Assembly (NCBI RefSeq): GCF_016808095.1
Contig: NC_068979.1
Span: 10,563,001 to 10,627,000 of the forward strand
Source: Vigna angularis
Taxonomy: Eukaryota; Streptophyta; Magnoliopsida; Fabales; Fabaceae
Direction of reading: 5' to 3'
Length of the DNA stretch: 64,000 nt
Shown here: positions 1-12,360 of the stretch, piece by piece
Layout of the letters: every line of letters starts with the position of its first letter
Position numbering within the stretch: position 1 is the stretch's first letter
Position numbers and translations under genes: made by a program
Notes under the pieces: generated by a model
Told to the model about the DNA's origin: nothing
Database searches by the model: none
The model's input: only the letters and a program-made list of their open reading frames with translations

Positions 1-455
1 CATTCTTGGAAACTCGAAAGCTCTAGTCTTCTAACTCTCTATCTTCGAGACAATAATTTGTCTCTTCAACCAATACTAATGAAGGTATACATGTCAAGTT
101 ATCCTTGAAACTGCATTCCTCTATCACTATAAAGCATAGTACACTACCACAAAGGCAAGAACAACACAAGAATCACTATAGACAAAACCACTAGAATCAC
201 AATCCTCTTTTTCCCCAAACCTTCAAAACTAAGAAAGGAAAATCATCTCTGATATAGATTCATGAGTGTGCACCATCATTACTCTTATCAAGACGTTTTC
301 TGTTCTCAAAACTTCTAGTTATATACACAACTCTACTATCTAGACTTGGAGAAAATGGTAAATCATACCATTTAGACTAAACTTTTCATAAGAAAGCCAC
401 AACAAACCCACAACTCACAGGTTATCCTAAGGACGAATTGCTCTGATACCATTAA
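1..455 (-). mobile_element. 5' internal leader of an LTR retrotransposon running off the left edge
   Basis: This is the untranslated leader between the LTR at 456-2948 and the gag gene, which would lie to the left of the window. On the minus strand the segment begins with the primer-binding site at 440-451 and shows no coding potential. The element therefore reads leftward and its coding part is not visible here. Confidence 0.6.
440..451 (-). other. Primer-binding site, initiator tRNA-Met type
   Basis: The minus strand reads TGGTATCAGAGC, the classic complement of the 3' end of plant initiator tRNA-Met. It lies 4 bases inside the LTR border at 456, as expected for a reverse-transcription priming site. 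It fixes the minus-strand orientation of the element. Confidence 0.85.
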
Positions 456-2948
456 TGTAACATCCCATTTTAATAGTGTAAAAGTACTAAAATAAAGCGT
501 ACATACATGATAACTTATAAGGAACCTTAGACTAATAGAGCAGAAGAGTTTACCCTTGAAGAGCAAAAGTTATCTATCATGTTGCTTCTCTCTCAATCAA
601 CTATTGAATCAACTAAAAAGATGTCCCCTTCCTAAGCTCACACCGGTTAAAGTGATCATTGCAAAGGAGAAAATAGCACACAGACAGATAAAACAAATGC
701 AAGGGTAAGCTAGTGATAAAGAAATTTAACATGAAAAAAATAAAATTCAACATACAATTTCAATCACACAATTAGTAGAACATCTCCCACCATTCACACA
801 TATCAAAACATCTTTCTCATTCACACCACTGACTCGGACTTGGCCAAACCCTTTACAATATAGTATAAATGTCGAGCCATGAAAGGTTCTGCACTTGTGT
901 GATGGAACAACTAACTCACTCAAAGTTCCCACACAAGGTTAGTCATTAAATGCCCTTTGCCACCATGAAGAAAGGCCCCTAGGCTAGGACCTCCTGCTCC
1001 TCTCACGACATGACTCGTCATTCTCTAATTAAGCATGGATGATCATTAGAGTGTCAGGATAATCCCATATCGACTTCTTACAATTTATACTATTTATACA
1101 CATGAATCCCATAATAAGATATTCCTCCTTGGAATTCTCTTTTTCCAACCTTGAAAACCATTTGAAATCACACATATGTCCATACCCTTTCACATTCGAA
1201 TAATACACCAATACATGAGAATACTGATCATACATTAAAGAAATAGAAACACCCATAAGTCATCAAAAATCACCCAATAACACAATTTATTCATGGCATC
1301 TTGATACTCATATTTAGGTAAGGAAAACAACTCTAAAACCCTCACCAACAGCTCTGGAAGAGTCCAAAACCCCAAAAACAACCTAAAGAACGTCAAAAAC
1401 TGATAACCGAAAACCCAAACTTGAGATCCCAAAAATTGGAAAAGAAAACCAAAGTCTGCTGAGTTGTGTCCAGTCGCAAAACTGACGCCCAAGAACCCCT
1501 TGAAGGGTGCCCAACACTGCACTAGGTTCTAAAGTTCACCTATTTATACTTTGGTGACCCTCTATACAAGTTTAATTGATTCCTAAACACTCTTAGGCGC
1601 TGAGAAACATCTAAAAAAATACCTCTTACTTGAATTGACCACTCCAAACCTAAATTGACCTATGAGAACCCAAATTCACTCCTATAAGCTACCCAAACTC
1701 AAATCTACCTCTTATATCACCCATGTTACTGATTTTTCTGCACAACCAATTTTATATTGACTCAATAATGGACTCTAATCCAACTCCAACTCCATAGAAG
1801 TGTTCCTTTTTAAATTCACTACACAACACCCTCTTATTGGACTTAAATTCACTTCAACCAAGCCTCACCAACACTTTTCTGCATAATAAACCAGATTTTA
1901 CTAGTTTGATCCCTCTCACAAGTCCAAATGGACTTTAAAACAACCCCTAAACATCCCTTTTTCCCAACCCACTGCTTACTCACAAATCCACCTACCAAAA
2001 CCCGAAATTTTCACTCCAAAACAAGTAAGATCTGAACTCCTCTTGTCTTCCTCCCTTAACCATCTAAACTTTAACCATCTAATGATGATAATCAATCATA
2101 AACCACTCCAAAATAATTAACAAACTGTAGATTCCACAATACGCTCATTATTTCAAAAATTGACACACCCACTTCATCAATTTAAGCTACAAAGCTAGAC
2201 TTTAGTTTTCATACCTTTCCCACCATTATTGTTAATACCTTTTTATCTCAACCACACATTAAGTTCATCATACAATAAATCATAACAACAATCGTACCTT
2301 TATAACTCTTCAAACACATCATAGTGTACAAACATTCAACACTTTTCCAAATTTAACATCATAAATCACCATTTAATCACATACACAAAATTCACAGATT
2401 TCAAATATCTTACTATAGCTATAAAAAGCAAATTAACTTCCATTACCTCAAAATAACAGCTCAACCCACGAAAGCGTCTCATCGATCGCTTGAAACGCAA
2501 GAAATTCCTAAATGGACCTACGACGCATCGAAATTGAAACGGACAAAGTTCTTAAAACTCTAAATTCACCAAGAGCAAGGAAAGAGAACTAAATGATACA
2601 TGCATAATAGTTCTGTGCATGATCATTGACCGAAGCAAAGAGGATAGAAAAACGAGTAGAAACTTACTTGCTCTAAAATAGAAATTGATCGGTTGAATTT
2701 GTAAATTTGATGTTGTGATCGTCTAGACACCTCCTGATCATCAAAGACATGACTCAGGAGTTAGAACTCTTAGAGAGAAGATAGAGAACTCTAGAAAAGT
2801 GATTTCGAAAGAGATGATACGTTTTAAAATAATGAAACTCATTTATAACAAAACTATTTATAATAAAACTATTTAACATTAAAATAATCGAGTCTCACTA
2901 TTCTTAGACGACCAACCATTCTAAAATACCATTCTTCTAGGGTTTACA
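456..2948 (-). mobile_element. 5' LTR of a minus-strand Ty3-type retrotransposon
   Basis: The LTR starts on the plus strand with TGTAACATCCC next to the primer-binding site and ends near GGTTTACA at 2948, about 2.49 kb. It aligns along its length with the solo LTRs at 21652-23871, 25682-28134 and, inverted, 30274-32757. Shared landmarks are the segment around 985-1060 (AGGACCTCCTGC type), the segment at 2690-2790 with a GATCGTCTAG-like core, and the 'AAAATAATGAAACTC' stretch near 2825. The right border is placed by analogy with the other copies. No coding sequence is seen inside. Confidence 0.7.
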
Positions 2949-4970
2949 GATTTATTTTAGAAAATTAAATTCTCTAAATATTTAAATTTTATTATTTGGT
3001 GATAAATTTTAGTTATCAAATATTTAAATAAATTTTGTTATAAATAAATATTACTACTAAATTAAATAAGATGAGGAAAAGAACTTTTGAATATGAGATA
3101 AGATTGTATAGTAAATTTAAGATATTGTCTCCTATTGTTTTTTTCTAATATTGAAATAGTAGAGTGATTTCATTTATAAATTTAATATGAAAAGTTTCAT
3201 ATCAATTAGTTTAAGATAAATACAATTATGGGTTGTCTTTGATTTAATTTCACGTGTTGATATTTTAAAGAAAGTCAATCATAAATATGTGAGTAGTTTT
3301 TTTTTCATAATAGATATTGTTTTCGTATGTTTTGTGAAATATAATTTTTGTTATGAGTGGATATGGTTTCACATATTTTATATTATTTTATTTTATTTTA
3401 TTTTTATTTTTAGTAAATTTGAATGTGATAGATTTGATGGATTTTGAAATATTAATATAATTAAAATGTTAGAATTATAATAATATATCACATAACCTTA
3501 TTTAGAATTCATAACATAAGATTATTTTAAATTCATAAGATAAGATCAAATAATACTTAAAATAAATATATAATATAATAATATTGGATAATACATAAGA
3601 TAACTACATATATTTTATTTTTTTTATAAATTTAATTTCATACCTAAAACTATTTATATCTTTCAATTATATATAATACAAGTAATTAATGATGAGTTAA
3701 ATAATTAATTTATAACATTAACTTTCAGTAATTTAAATTATACATTATTTTTTTTATATTTTTTTGTCAAATAATTTTGCTATTATTACTCAACAATTTA
3801 AAATATTATTAATTTTAAATCACAAAAAATTATTACACAAATATAAATAATATGTTTCAAAAATACTATATTAGTTAGAGAGAAAAAAATAATAGTTGTA
3901 ACATAAACACAAATAAATACAATTTTTAATTATTGAATTTATTTAAAAAGTTGAATTATTTAATATAAAAATGTTAGTTTATTTATGATAATTATTATAT
4001 AATAATTTTTTCACATAAATTATTTGTTCAATTTCAAGGCATGACAGTTATGATAAAAAAATATTCTTAAAAGATATTTAACGGTAATTTGAGTTAATTT
4101 GAGTTAATGTATATTAATATATCTATATATAATTTTTGTATTATTTATTTATTGTAATTTTTATTATTTTAATTTAAAATTTAATAAATAAAATTAATTA
4201 ATTCATAAATTTTGTTTTATCGTTAAATGTTAAATATTGTTATAAAAATACCCTGCCAATATCGGAATAAATAAAAATTTAGAAAGATAACGCAGAATAC
4301 CGAAATATGTAAATCAAAATTTTCATATCTTTTCATATAATTAAAAATAACAGTGAATTAACTGATGTGTTCTTTAAAAATAAATATATAATTATAATTT
4401 TAGTGTAATTTTTTTCAACAATTTTAGTATTCTAATGTTTAATTATATATAATTTTATCTTTAAATACGAAAGCAAAAACAAAGTCTATCCTATTCCGCT
4501 AGCAAGAGATTGATTCAACAGTGCGTTTCTTCTGCTAGGGTTTCACGGTCTTCTTCATTAGGTTGAGAGCATCTTCATCTTGCCTTCTCCTTCCTCATTC
4601 CAATGAAACCAGGTTTTATTTGATTCCTATTCTTCCACGCTTTTTCTTCTCCTTCCTCTCCCAACCCTCAACCAGGTATGATCATTATCATGAACTCCAT
4701 CTTCGCCGCTCATAACCTTCGCGTTTTCGGTCCCGGCTTGAATCCTTTCGCCCCCTATTGCATCGCCAATCATTCTCTCAGCTCTCGTTAAGCGGTTCCC
4801 CTCCTTTTCCCGCGCGTTCTCTTGATTTCTATTTTTCCCACTTCGAACATGTAAATTTGGAGCACACTGTCCCAGATTCGCTCTATTTTAGGGGTTTGGT
4901 TAAGCGTCGTCGTCTTGGTTTTCTTTGCCTTAGTTTTTGCGTTTGGTTGGTTGGTGAGAAAGGAAAAGAT
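2949..4970. other. AT-rich intergenic region, then 5' UTR of the ankyrin gene
   Basis: From 2949 to about 4490 the sequence is very AT-rich, with homopolymer runs and no coding signal. From about 4490 base composition changes to the C/T-rich pattern of a plant 5' UTR leading to the start at 4971. An ATG at 4758 is in frame with the gene without a stop between and could give a 71-residue extension. Confidence 0.5.
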
Positions 4971-6619
4971 ATGCTCGAGGAACAACCTGTTTTGTTCAGG
5001 AGGAGCCCTTCCCGGAGGCGCTTGAGGCCTCGGTTTGATACCGATGATAGGGGTTGGACTTCGCTTCATGTTCTAGCCAGAAAAGGCGATCTCAAATTGG
5101 TAATGTGATTTTTATATCCGCTTTATGTTTTTATTGCTGAATTTTGTAGTTAGAATGGGAGGGACGGATGCTCTTTGTCAGGGAAATTGTAATTTGAGGC
5201 TTTCAATTGGGAAAATGTTATGGTTGCACTCGGGTTATTGGTTTATTGAATTTGAATTTAGATTCTTTATGATTGTGTGTGTGGGGGTGTGTGTGTGTAT
5301 GACGCGGTTGAATTGGGTTTGAGTGGCTTTGCCTTCAAGATTGCTGCCTTTGGTTTCAAACTTGAAGCGTTTTTTTAGTTTGTTTGGGTGTTTCAATTTT
5401 GTTATCCTTGTTAGGGTCCTGTCACGTGTTTGCTATAGGCTGATGTCCATGCCGGAATCAGCGAAGGAATCACTGTAGTAAAACTTCCACAATCTTCAGC
5501 ATCGAAGTTTGACCCCAACTACCTGTTTTTACAGAAGGGTGCTTTTATTTCGAAGTTGCCAAAATTGGTGAGGAATTTGAATAATGTCCCATTTGAATTT
5601 ACTGTGGAGGGGTAACGACTTACTCTAGTTTTGGAGTATATTTCATTCTACGCCATTTGGTAATTTTGAAGTAAAATTATCCACATCGTTGGGAGCCAAG
5701 CCTTGTCCACTGGTTCACCCTTTATATGGATTCTTTGCTGAGTTTCAGTGTTTTCAAATCTTATGATGTTACCGATTCTTCTTTGTAGTACTTGAATATT
5801 TTGCCTCGTGTAGTTGATGCTCTAAGAGTTGAATTCGTATCGTACTTGTCGCAAAAGGTTTGTTAATCGTGATAATTTAATCTCACCGGGGCATCTTTTG
5901 GTGTGGCTGAACAGGTTAAAAAACTTCTCGATGAAGGAATGAATGTCAATGTATCTGCATGGGGCCCTAAATCGAAAGGGGTGACCCCTCTCCACCTTGC
6001 TGCGGAAGGTGGTCACATTGGAGTGATGGATGTGCTACTTGAGCATGGTGCTGACATTGATGCCAGAACCAAGGGTGCTTGTGGCTGTAAGTGATTTATT
6101 CTTGCCGTTAGGACTTAAGGCCTGTCTTTTCTCTCTCCCTCTCTCTTTTTCTTTTTCTTAAAAACTACTTTGAAGTAAAAAGAAAAGGTTTTCAGATTTT
6201 ATGACAGTTTTTTGGTAATTGTTTAAGACTGAAGTGTTGCTGTCAGGTTAAAATTTCCTGTATAGCCTATTATTTTTACTTTTACAATGTGTTTGACGGA
6301 GAAGAGGAAGTCAAGATCAGTTGGGTAAAAATTACTGTAATAGTACAATGTCAATACAGATTCAAAGTATGAATCTCTTACATTGATCTCTTCTCTCGAA
6401 CCAGGGACACCGCTCCACATTGCAGCCAAAGAAAGGAGGAGGGATGCTGTGAAATTCTTGATAGAGAATGGAGCCTTTTTGCCACCCGATATCAATGATT
6501 GCAGATTTAATCCTCCGCTTCATTACTGCCCAGGACTAGAGTGGGCCTATGAGGAGATGAAGCGTCATCGACTGCTAGACTTATCTTCTGGAGAGACATC
6601 TTACAGCTCTGAAAGCTAA
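4971..6619 (+). CDS. PIA2: Ankyrin-repeat protein, phytochrome-interacting (PIA) type
   Basis: Three exons: 4971-5099, 5915-6086 and 6405-6619, all with GT-AG borders, give a 171-residue protein. Residues 26-55, 63-95 and 99-126 form three ankyrin repeats; TPLHLAAEGGHIGVMDVLL and TPLHIAAKERRRDAVKFL are the clearest. The C-terminal part (RFNPPLHYCPGLEWAYEE) is the signature of the Arabidopsis phytochrome-interacting ankyrin proteins PIA1/PIA2, which are of similar length (about 175). Those proteins bind phytochromes and modulate light-induced anthocyanin accumulation; the role here is inferred from similarity. MLEEQ at 4971 is chosen as the start because homologues begin there, although an in-frame ATG exists at 4758. 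Which of the two PIA paralogues this represents cannot be settled, so the symbol is tentative. Confidence 0.88.
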
Positions 6620-7804
6620 TTAACTTTTCATGGATTTGGTTGGGTGTTTGATAGTGTATTTGGATGCCTGTATGTGGAGATCAATGCAATGCGTGTCAGA
6701 TTTGAAGCTAAGTCCCTTTTATAAATTTGGAATGAAAGTTTGTTAATGTGTGCTTTTAGAAAACGTATCCACACATGCACTGGATCAGTATTGTGGGAAT
6801 AAATGTAGAATGAAATAAAACAACGCACTGCATGAGTTGCTTAATGTATGGAGATGACCTACGTACTGTTTTATGTGGTTGGAACAATTGTGTATTATTG
6901 TTTATTTGATAATGTTGTGTTCTTGATGCTGTCATTTACGTGTTGTAGTTTTGTAGGCGCGCACACAATGCTTTGTTTCACTATAATCTCAGTTTAGAAA
7001 GTATTACTACAATTGTCTGTGTTTGATGTGTTATTTCGTGAAAAATAAGCTTTTTTTTAATAAAATTTTTTGACATGTTTGAAGAATTTAGTTATGTTAG
7101 CGAATTGAATGAACTTATTGTGTTTGGGTATCAAATGGTTGAATAAAAATTGGGAAAAATGCACTGTTTTTTAATTTTTGAAATAAAAAATAGTGAAGTA
7201 ATATTTACAGTGAATAAAAGTGTGATGATGACCAAGCACCTTCCTTTCATGAAGAAAAAAAAGTAGAAAAAGTACACGAACACTTCGTTTTAATTTTTTA
7301 TCAGCATATTTGGATTTTATTTTACCTGTATTTTATTGTTTTCATTTTTGTTTAAACAGAAGAACTTGTCTTAAATAGATCTTAACTGTTTATTCTATTT
7401 TTTTTAATTAATATACTGCATTGAAATAAAATCTATTCGCAATTTTCCCACTAAAATAGACATTTATGGTTTTCATTGTTTTATTTGGTCTGTCTTAAAA
7501 GAGAACAAATTAGAGATAAATTCAGCACGACATGCTTAGTAGCAACAAATAATAAAGTGAGACGTATAAAATTTGAAATAAAAAATAGTAATTTTATTTT
7601 TACTTAGAAGGTGTGGAACGTCAAATGTAGCAGTCAATTTGTTGACTTCAATGCACAGGCGTTTAAGTTCTTGAGACAAAAAAATTGGTATGGAATATCT
7701 ATCATTATATAGTTTATAAAAAAATGGTAATTGGATGACATAGAAATAAAGAAGAATATGGTGTTCCTTTTGACCATCATTAAAAAGAAGTCAATTCAAA
7801 AGAA
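6620..7804. other. 3' UTR of the ankyrin gene and AT-rich spacer
   Basis: The first 300 or so bases are probably the 3' UTR and polyadenylation region of the ankyrin gene. The remainder is AT-rich and I see no gene or recognisable element in it. Confidence 0.4.
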
Positions 7805-7819
7805 ACAAATTGCCAAATG

Positions 7820-7925
7820 TATTTGTCAATAAAATAAATCCAAGAAATAATGAATTGATGTTGAACATCAAAAAGAGTGGAAGGTTCTATAGCAGGCCTA
7901 GTTATATAATAAATAAATACAAGAA
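7820..7925. repeat. Direct repeat, left copy, flanking the kinase pseudogene
   Basis: This stretch (around AAATCCAAGAAATAATGA and GGAGTGGAAGGTTC-like cores, ending with AATAAATA-CAAGAA) recurs in the same orientation at 8835-9015 on the other side of the pseudogene. The right copy has about 85 extra bases in the middle. The pair looks like duplicated intergenic spacer. Confidence 0.65.
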
Positions 7926-7961
7926 AAAAATTACTGTGAAGCCAAGCAGATAAGAGTGATT

Positions 7962-8690
7962 TTACATTGCAAGATAAGGTTTTTCTTGATTTAACTTAGC
8001 ATCCATATTCATTCTTTCTTTTGGTGATTCCATTGAATGATCAACTGTTCACATTCATAATGAAGATAATGTAAAGCAGAAGCAACATCCATCATGATAT
8101 TTAATCTTTGATCAAGGTTTAATGTTCTTGAATGTTCTTCATGCAACCACTGCTCTAAGCTTCCATTTTTCATGTACTCGAAAACTAGAGTTTTAAATTC
8201 CTCACCATTGTAGTCTATTCCAGAACATGTTAAAATTGGAACTATATTTCGATGTTTAATATGTTTTAGTGCATTGCATTCAGTGATGAAACTCTTTTGA
8301 GATCCTCTTTTTATAAGGTTCAAGACTTTTATGGCCATAAATTTCTCTTCTGACCTAAGAATTCCTTCGTAGACAAAGCTAAAATTTCAGAGCCTATCAA
8401 ATTTGTGATTGAGAACCCATTGGTTGCGTTGTGTAGGCTTGCTACCAACATGAATGGATGAAGTTTTACAAGTTTCTTACCATGGATAGGGCGTGGTGGT
8501 AGATGCAGTTCTGAAATACATCCACAAAGATTACTGTTCTAAATTGAAGCAGTACCATGTGATCAGTCTCATTTTCTGATGCAGAGGCAACAGGTTTTGG
8601 AATGAACCATGGTGATTTTAAAGTAAAAAGAACAAGAAGGTGGACATATTTAGACCAAAATGCAAGTAACATTAAAGAAAAATACTTCAT
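7962..8690 (-). pseudogene. Collapsed LRR receptor-like kinase (EFR/Xa21-type) pseudogene
   Basis: On the minus strand four pieces of one LRR-XII type receptor kinase follow in the right order with the rest deleted. 8690 to about 8500 encodes a signal peptide and the LRR N-terminal cap (ETDHMVLLQF). About 8450-8370 encodes the juxtamembrane segment (SLHNATNGFSITNLIG). After a frameshift, 8370-8040 encodes the kinase N-lobe: SFVYEGIL, MAIKVLNL with the catalytic lysine, and FEYMKNGSLEQWLH up to ALHYLHYECEQ. After another frame change the C-terminal tail SMESPKERMNM ends with a stop at 7962-7964. The LRR array, membrane helix, catalytic loop and activation segment are missing. A full gene of this class is about 3 kb, so this copy cannot signal. 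Family members act as pattern-recognition receptors in immunity. Confidence 0.85.
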
Positions 8691-8834
8691 TTTGATGAAA
8701 TTGGAGGCTGCTTGATGGTGATATTATTACTGTTAGATAACTTGATAATAGAAGAAGCACATATTTTGCATATCATCATTAAAATCAAGAAAATAACCGA
8801 TTGTCAAATGCAGATCATTTGTGTACATGTCAGA

Positions 8835-9015
8835 AAATTAAATCCAAGAAATAATGAGTTATCCATATAAAACATCCAACGATTACACAAACAAAATTCT
8901 TTCATCGTACCATGGCCACTGCATCTGTCGCAATGTCACATGTAAGAACACATTGAACTTTAAAAGGAGTGGAAGGTTCCATGGCAGGCCCAGTTATTAT
9001 AAATAAATGCAAGAA
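8835..9015. repeat. Direct repeat, right copy, flanking the kinase pseudogene
   Basis: Counterpart of 7820-7925 in the same orientation, with an insertion of about 85 bases between its two conserved blocks (8835-8865 and 8955-9015). It lies upstream of the pseudogene in the sense of that gene's transcription. Confidence 0.6.
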
Positions 9016-11186
9016 CATTTAAGTTCTAGCAGATATTGAAGTATTAAACCAACTCTTAATACAATCGCAGGTTATTCAGAGGTACTATGTACATTTCATT
9101 TTCTAATTCATGTAATTGCAATGTGTTGGAAAACATTTTGAGTTCTGAGGAGTAGGCTTTTTTATGCCTATCAGGAGTTTCTGTAAGTTAGTTAGTGATT
9201 AATTAGATTATTGAAGTATTATCCTTATTCAGTGTCTTCTTTTTTTTCTGCAATCTATATTTCAAGTTGTTGGAAAACAGCGATATTTGTTCCCTTCTCT
9301 ACTAATTCAAAATGGATACTATGCGTAAGCGTAAAAATAAAAGTGTATGCGTAGGAAAAAAATAATACCGAAAATTTTAACATGAAAAATCTTCTCGGAA
9401 AAAACCACGAGACCTTGTCCAGAAAATTATCTCCACTATGAAAGTAGGATTACAGTGTTTCTCTCACTCTCTGAGGATCTCTCAATAAATCTCACCCTCT
9501 CGGATGATATACAAAAAAACTCTCTTTTGCACACTCACAGTATCTACTACGCAGTGTTTTTCACCTCTCGGTGATGTTTCTCTATTCACGGTAGTACTCG
9601 TGGCTTTCTCTCTTTCTCCTCTTGAATTCTTTCTTCACCGTTTGATTCTTGGTGAGTTGTGTTTTGCTGCATATTTTGCATTCATTTTAGAATGAATGAA
9701 GGAAGAAAGAACAAGAAATATGATTGGTACATTGGAGCAATTTACGGAGCTTTAGCAAAGGTGGAAAACATTCTTTCTCAATATATGGTATATGAAAAAC
9801 ATTCACCCTATCCTTCTTTTCAACATGTGGATGGATCCATTTTTGTTTTTATCCATCACAAGTGATTGCTAGAAATTGCATATATAGCATGGTTGCTGCT
9901 GCTAACACCGGCAGAAAAAAAATGTTTTGTAAGCAAACATTTTAAATGCTTGTGTCCAATAAATGAGCGCAAAAATGCATTAATTTTTGTTTTTGATTTG
10001 GGATTTATCAAGTAATTTATTGTCGAATATTTTCTTTCTACAAACTGATGCAGTGCAATACCAAATTGTACAGCACATTCCTATCAGTCTATTAAAATAT
10101 GTCAAGGCCTGCACACACAGAATTAAAAACACCTTTGTCTTTGGCAAGGAAATATTAATGATATATTTGTCCAACTTTCTATATAAAATCAATTTCTATT
10201 AAAAACTATTATTTTTATCAAAATTAAATTATTTATTTTCATTATTTTTCAGAATATTTGAATATCAAATTATTTATTTTTAATAGCTTAAAGTCACAAT
10301 TAAATACTACCTGAGTTTGTTAATTAGTCTTTATTAAATATTATAAAAATATATATTTTGGTTTAAATATTTCAAATTTCCAATGGAGTACATAAAAGAA
10401 AAGAACTTTTATAAGAATTCATCCCCACTAGTGCTTTGGATGCAATGGCTAAGAGTGATTACAATAAATCAACTTTATTGTAGATTGTAATTATTCTTTT
10501 ATTAAAATAATATATTTCATTAAAATACTTTTTTTTAGTCTATATGTAATTTATTATGATTCATGCAATCAATACTAACAATCAATTTTCATCTGTCAGC
10601 CATAAAGACATTCCAGTTTAATTATTAGTTTTGAATTTGAGTTTTAAGATAATAACATTAAATATTGAAATAACTTATATAACAATTTTATCAAAATCAA
10701 ATATGACTACCTCTCACATATGACATGATACATGATATTGATAAAAAATATTTTAATAAACTTCTGTAAAATAAAAAAATATATATTGATTGTCGTTTTT
10801 TTTTCTTTTTTCTTGCATGGAGCAAGACTTAATTAAGATGGATTTTATATGTTTTATGTGGAAAACGATATAGAAGAAAGTCAAATATTCTAATGTTATA
10901 CTTTTATCCTATTTAAATATATAATTTTATAAATTTATACTATTATAATGTTATAAATATATAAATTTATAATTTTATGTTTTTATAATTTAATAATTTT
11001 ATAATGTAAAGTTAATAATTAAAGAAGAGATGATATATGAAAAGGAGAAGAAAATAGTTGAACGAGAAAAAGAAATATTTATAGAAAACAATTTTTTGAA
11101 TAATTTTTTTTAAATTGTAGAAGAAAATTATTTTTTTGGAAGAGAAAACTCTTCTTCTTTTATTACTAAAATAAGTGTTTTGATAA
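9016..11186. other. Intergenic region; 9267-9700 possibly an old retroelement piece
   Basis: The stretch 9267-9700 is less AT-rich than its surroundings, with runs such as CTCTCACTCTCTGAGG and a repeated CTCTCGG motif. It resembles untranslated retroelement sequence, but I cannot name the family or find borders. From 9870 to 11186 the DNA is AT-rich with no supported gene. Confidence 0.3.
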
Positions 11187-11662
11187 AATATTTTTGGGTT
11201 AAATATGTTTTTAGTCCCTAAATTATTGGTCGTTTCTGGTTTTCGTCCTTCTTTCAAAGTAAGGTACAATTTGGTCCTCATTATTTTCGAAACTTTGGTT
11301 TTAGTCCTCAAAAACTAACACCGTTAAAAATGTGCTGACGTGGCTAACGGGAGACTGACACACGACTTTTTTTTTAATGTTTCTCACCTTTTCTCCCCTT
11401 CTCTCTCTTGGATCCATCTTCCACCCATAATATTGTATGGTTTCGGATTGGTTTTCTTTGGACTTCAGTTTTTAAAATACCAAAACATATTTCAGAAAAT
11501 GACATTAGTATAATAAAAATATATATTTCATAATAAAAGAATATATATTTGTTTAGTTTAATAAAATCTTAAAAATATTGTTAAATCAAATATTGTAATT
11601 TTTTTAATTTTAAACTAACATAAACAAATGGCTTTGGCCAATATATATTTTAATTTAAGTAG

Positions 11663-11668
<6 letters not shown>

Positions 11669-11702
<34 letters not shown>
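11669..11702. repeat. (AT)n microsatellite
   Basis: About 16 to 17 AT dinucleotides in a row, inside the Mutator-like element. Confidence 0.9.
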
Positions 11703-11703
<1 letters not shown>

Positions 11704-12007
11704 TAAAGTTATAAAAATACTTATATTTATTTACTGCAAGAAAAAATTAATTAAAAGTTATAAAAAAAATTATCAAAACATTTTACCTTTGCCACTGTAA
11801 GCTACAAAGGTGTTATTACAAAGGTGTTATTACCACCATATTACCTTTGCCACTGGATATGTTGTGAAGTTGAGCTTAAAGGTGTTATTACCACCATAAC
11901 TGTTAAGCTTTCATTGCCTACTATCTCTGTGCCCTTTGGTGCTAAACGTGAATTTTGTTGTTTCTTCAGTGATCTGCAACTATTCTAACCGAAGCAATTG
12001 TTTTCAG

Positions 12008-12159
12008 GTGATTCAAATTCAATTGCTGAAAAGCCAGAGGAGAATGATGACAACAAGAAGCTTTTGCCACCACTTGCGCCTATGCCACCACTGGAAAATG
12101 TGGGCGGATACTGTGTAATTAAGGAAAGGAAGAGACTAGGGAGAGAGAGGAAGAAAAAC
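12008..12159 (+). pseudogene. Exon-like captured gene fragment inside the Mutator-like element
   Basis: A TTTTCAG acceptor is followed by an open frame that reads GDSNSIAEKPEENDDNKKLL then PPLAPMPPLENVGGYCVI before a stop at about 12159. The composition is more GC-rich and codon-like than the surroundings. I do not recognise the parent protein. A preceding exon-like piece may lie near 11936-12000. The frame has no start of its own, so it is best read as an acquired fragment of a host gene. Confidence 0.45.
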
Positions 12160-12360
12160 TGATAAACTCTGACAAAAAAAAAATTGTGTCAGTCTCCCGT
12201 TAGCCACGTCAGCACATTTTTAACGATGTTAGTTTTTGAGGACTAAAACCAAAGTTTCGAGAAGAATGAGGACCAAATTGTACCTTACTTTGAAAGAGGA
12301 ACGAAAACCAGAAACGGCCAATAATTTAGAGACTAAAAACATATTTAACCCAATATTTCT

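Larger units (their letters stand above)
11196..12351. mobile_element. Non-autonomous Mutator-like element with long terminal inverted repeats
   Basis: The ends are inverted repeats of about 167 bp, 11196-11362 and 12185-12351, starting GGGTTAAATATGTTTTTAG and over 90 percent identical by eye. Flanking 9-bp sequences AATATTTTT (11187-11195) and AATATTTCT (12352-12360) differ at one base, as expected for an aged Mutator-type target duplication. The 0.8 kb core has no transposase. It holds an (AT)n tract at 11669-11702, a short imperfect tandem repeat (AAAGGTGTTATTACCACCAT-like, 11810-11900) and an exon-like segment at 12008-12120 that suggests a captured gene fragment. Confidence 0.8.

Noticed and set aside
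9267..9865. A small protein-coding gene suggested by two overlapping plus-strand open frames
   Set aside because: The peptides have no recognisable domain and the sequence looks like untranslated retroelement DNA.
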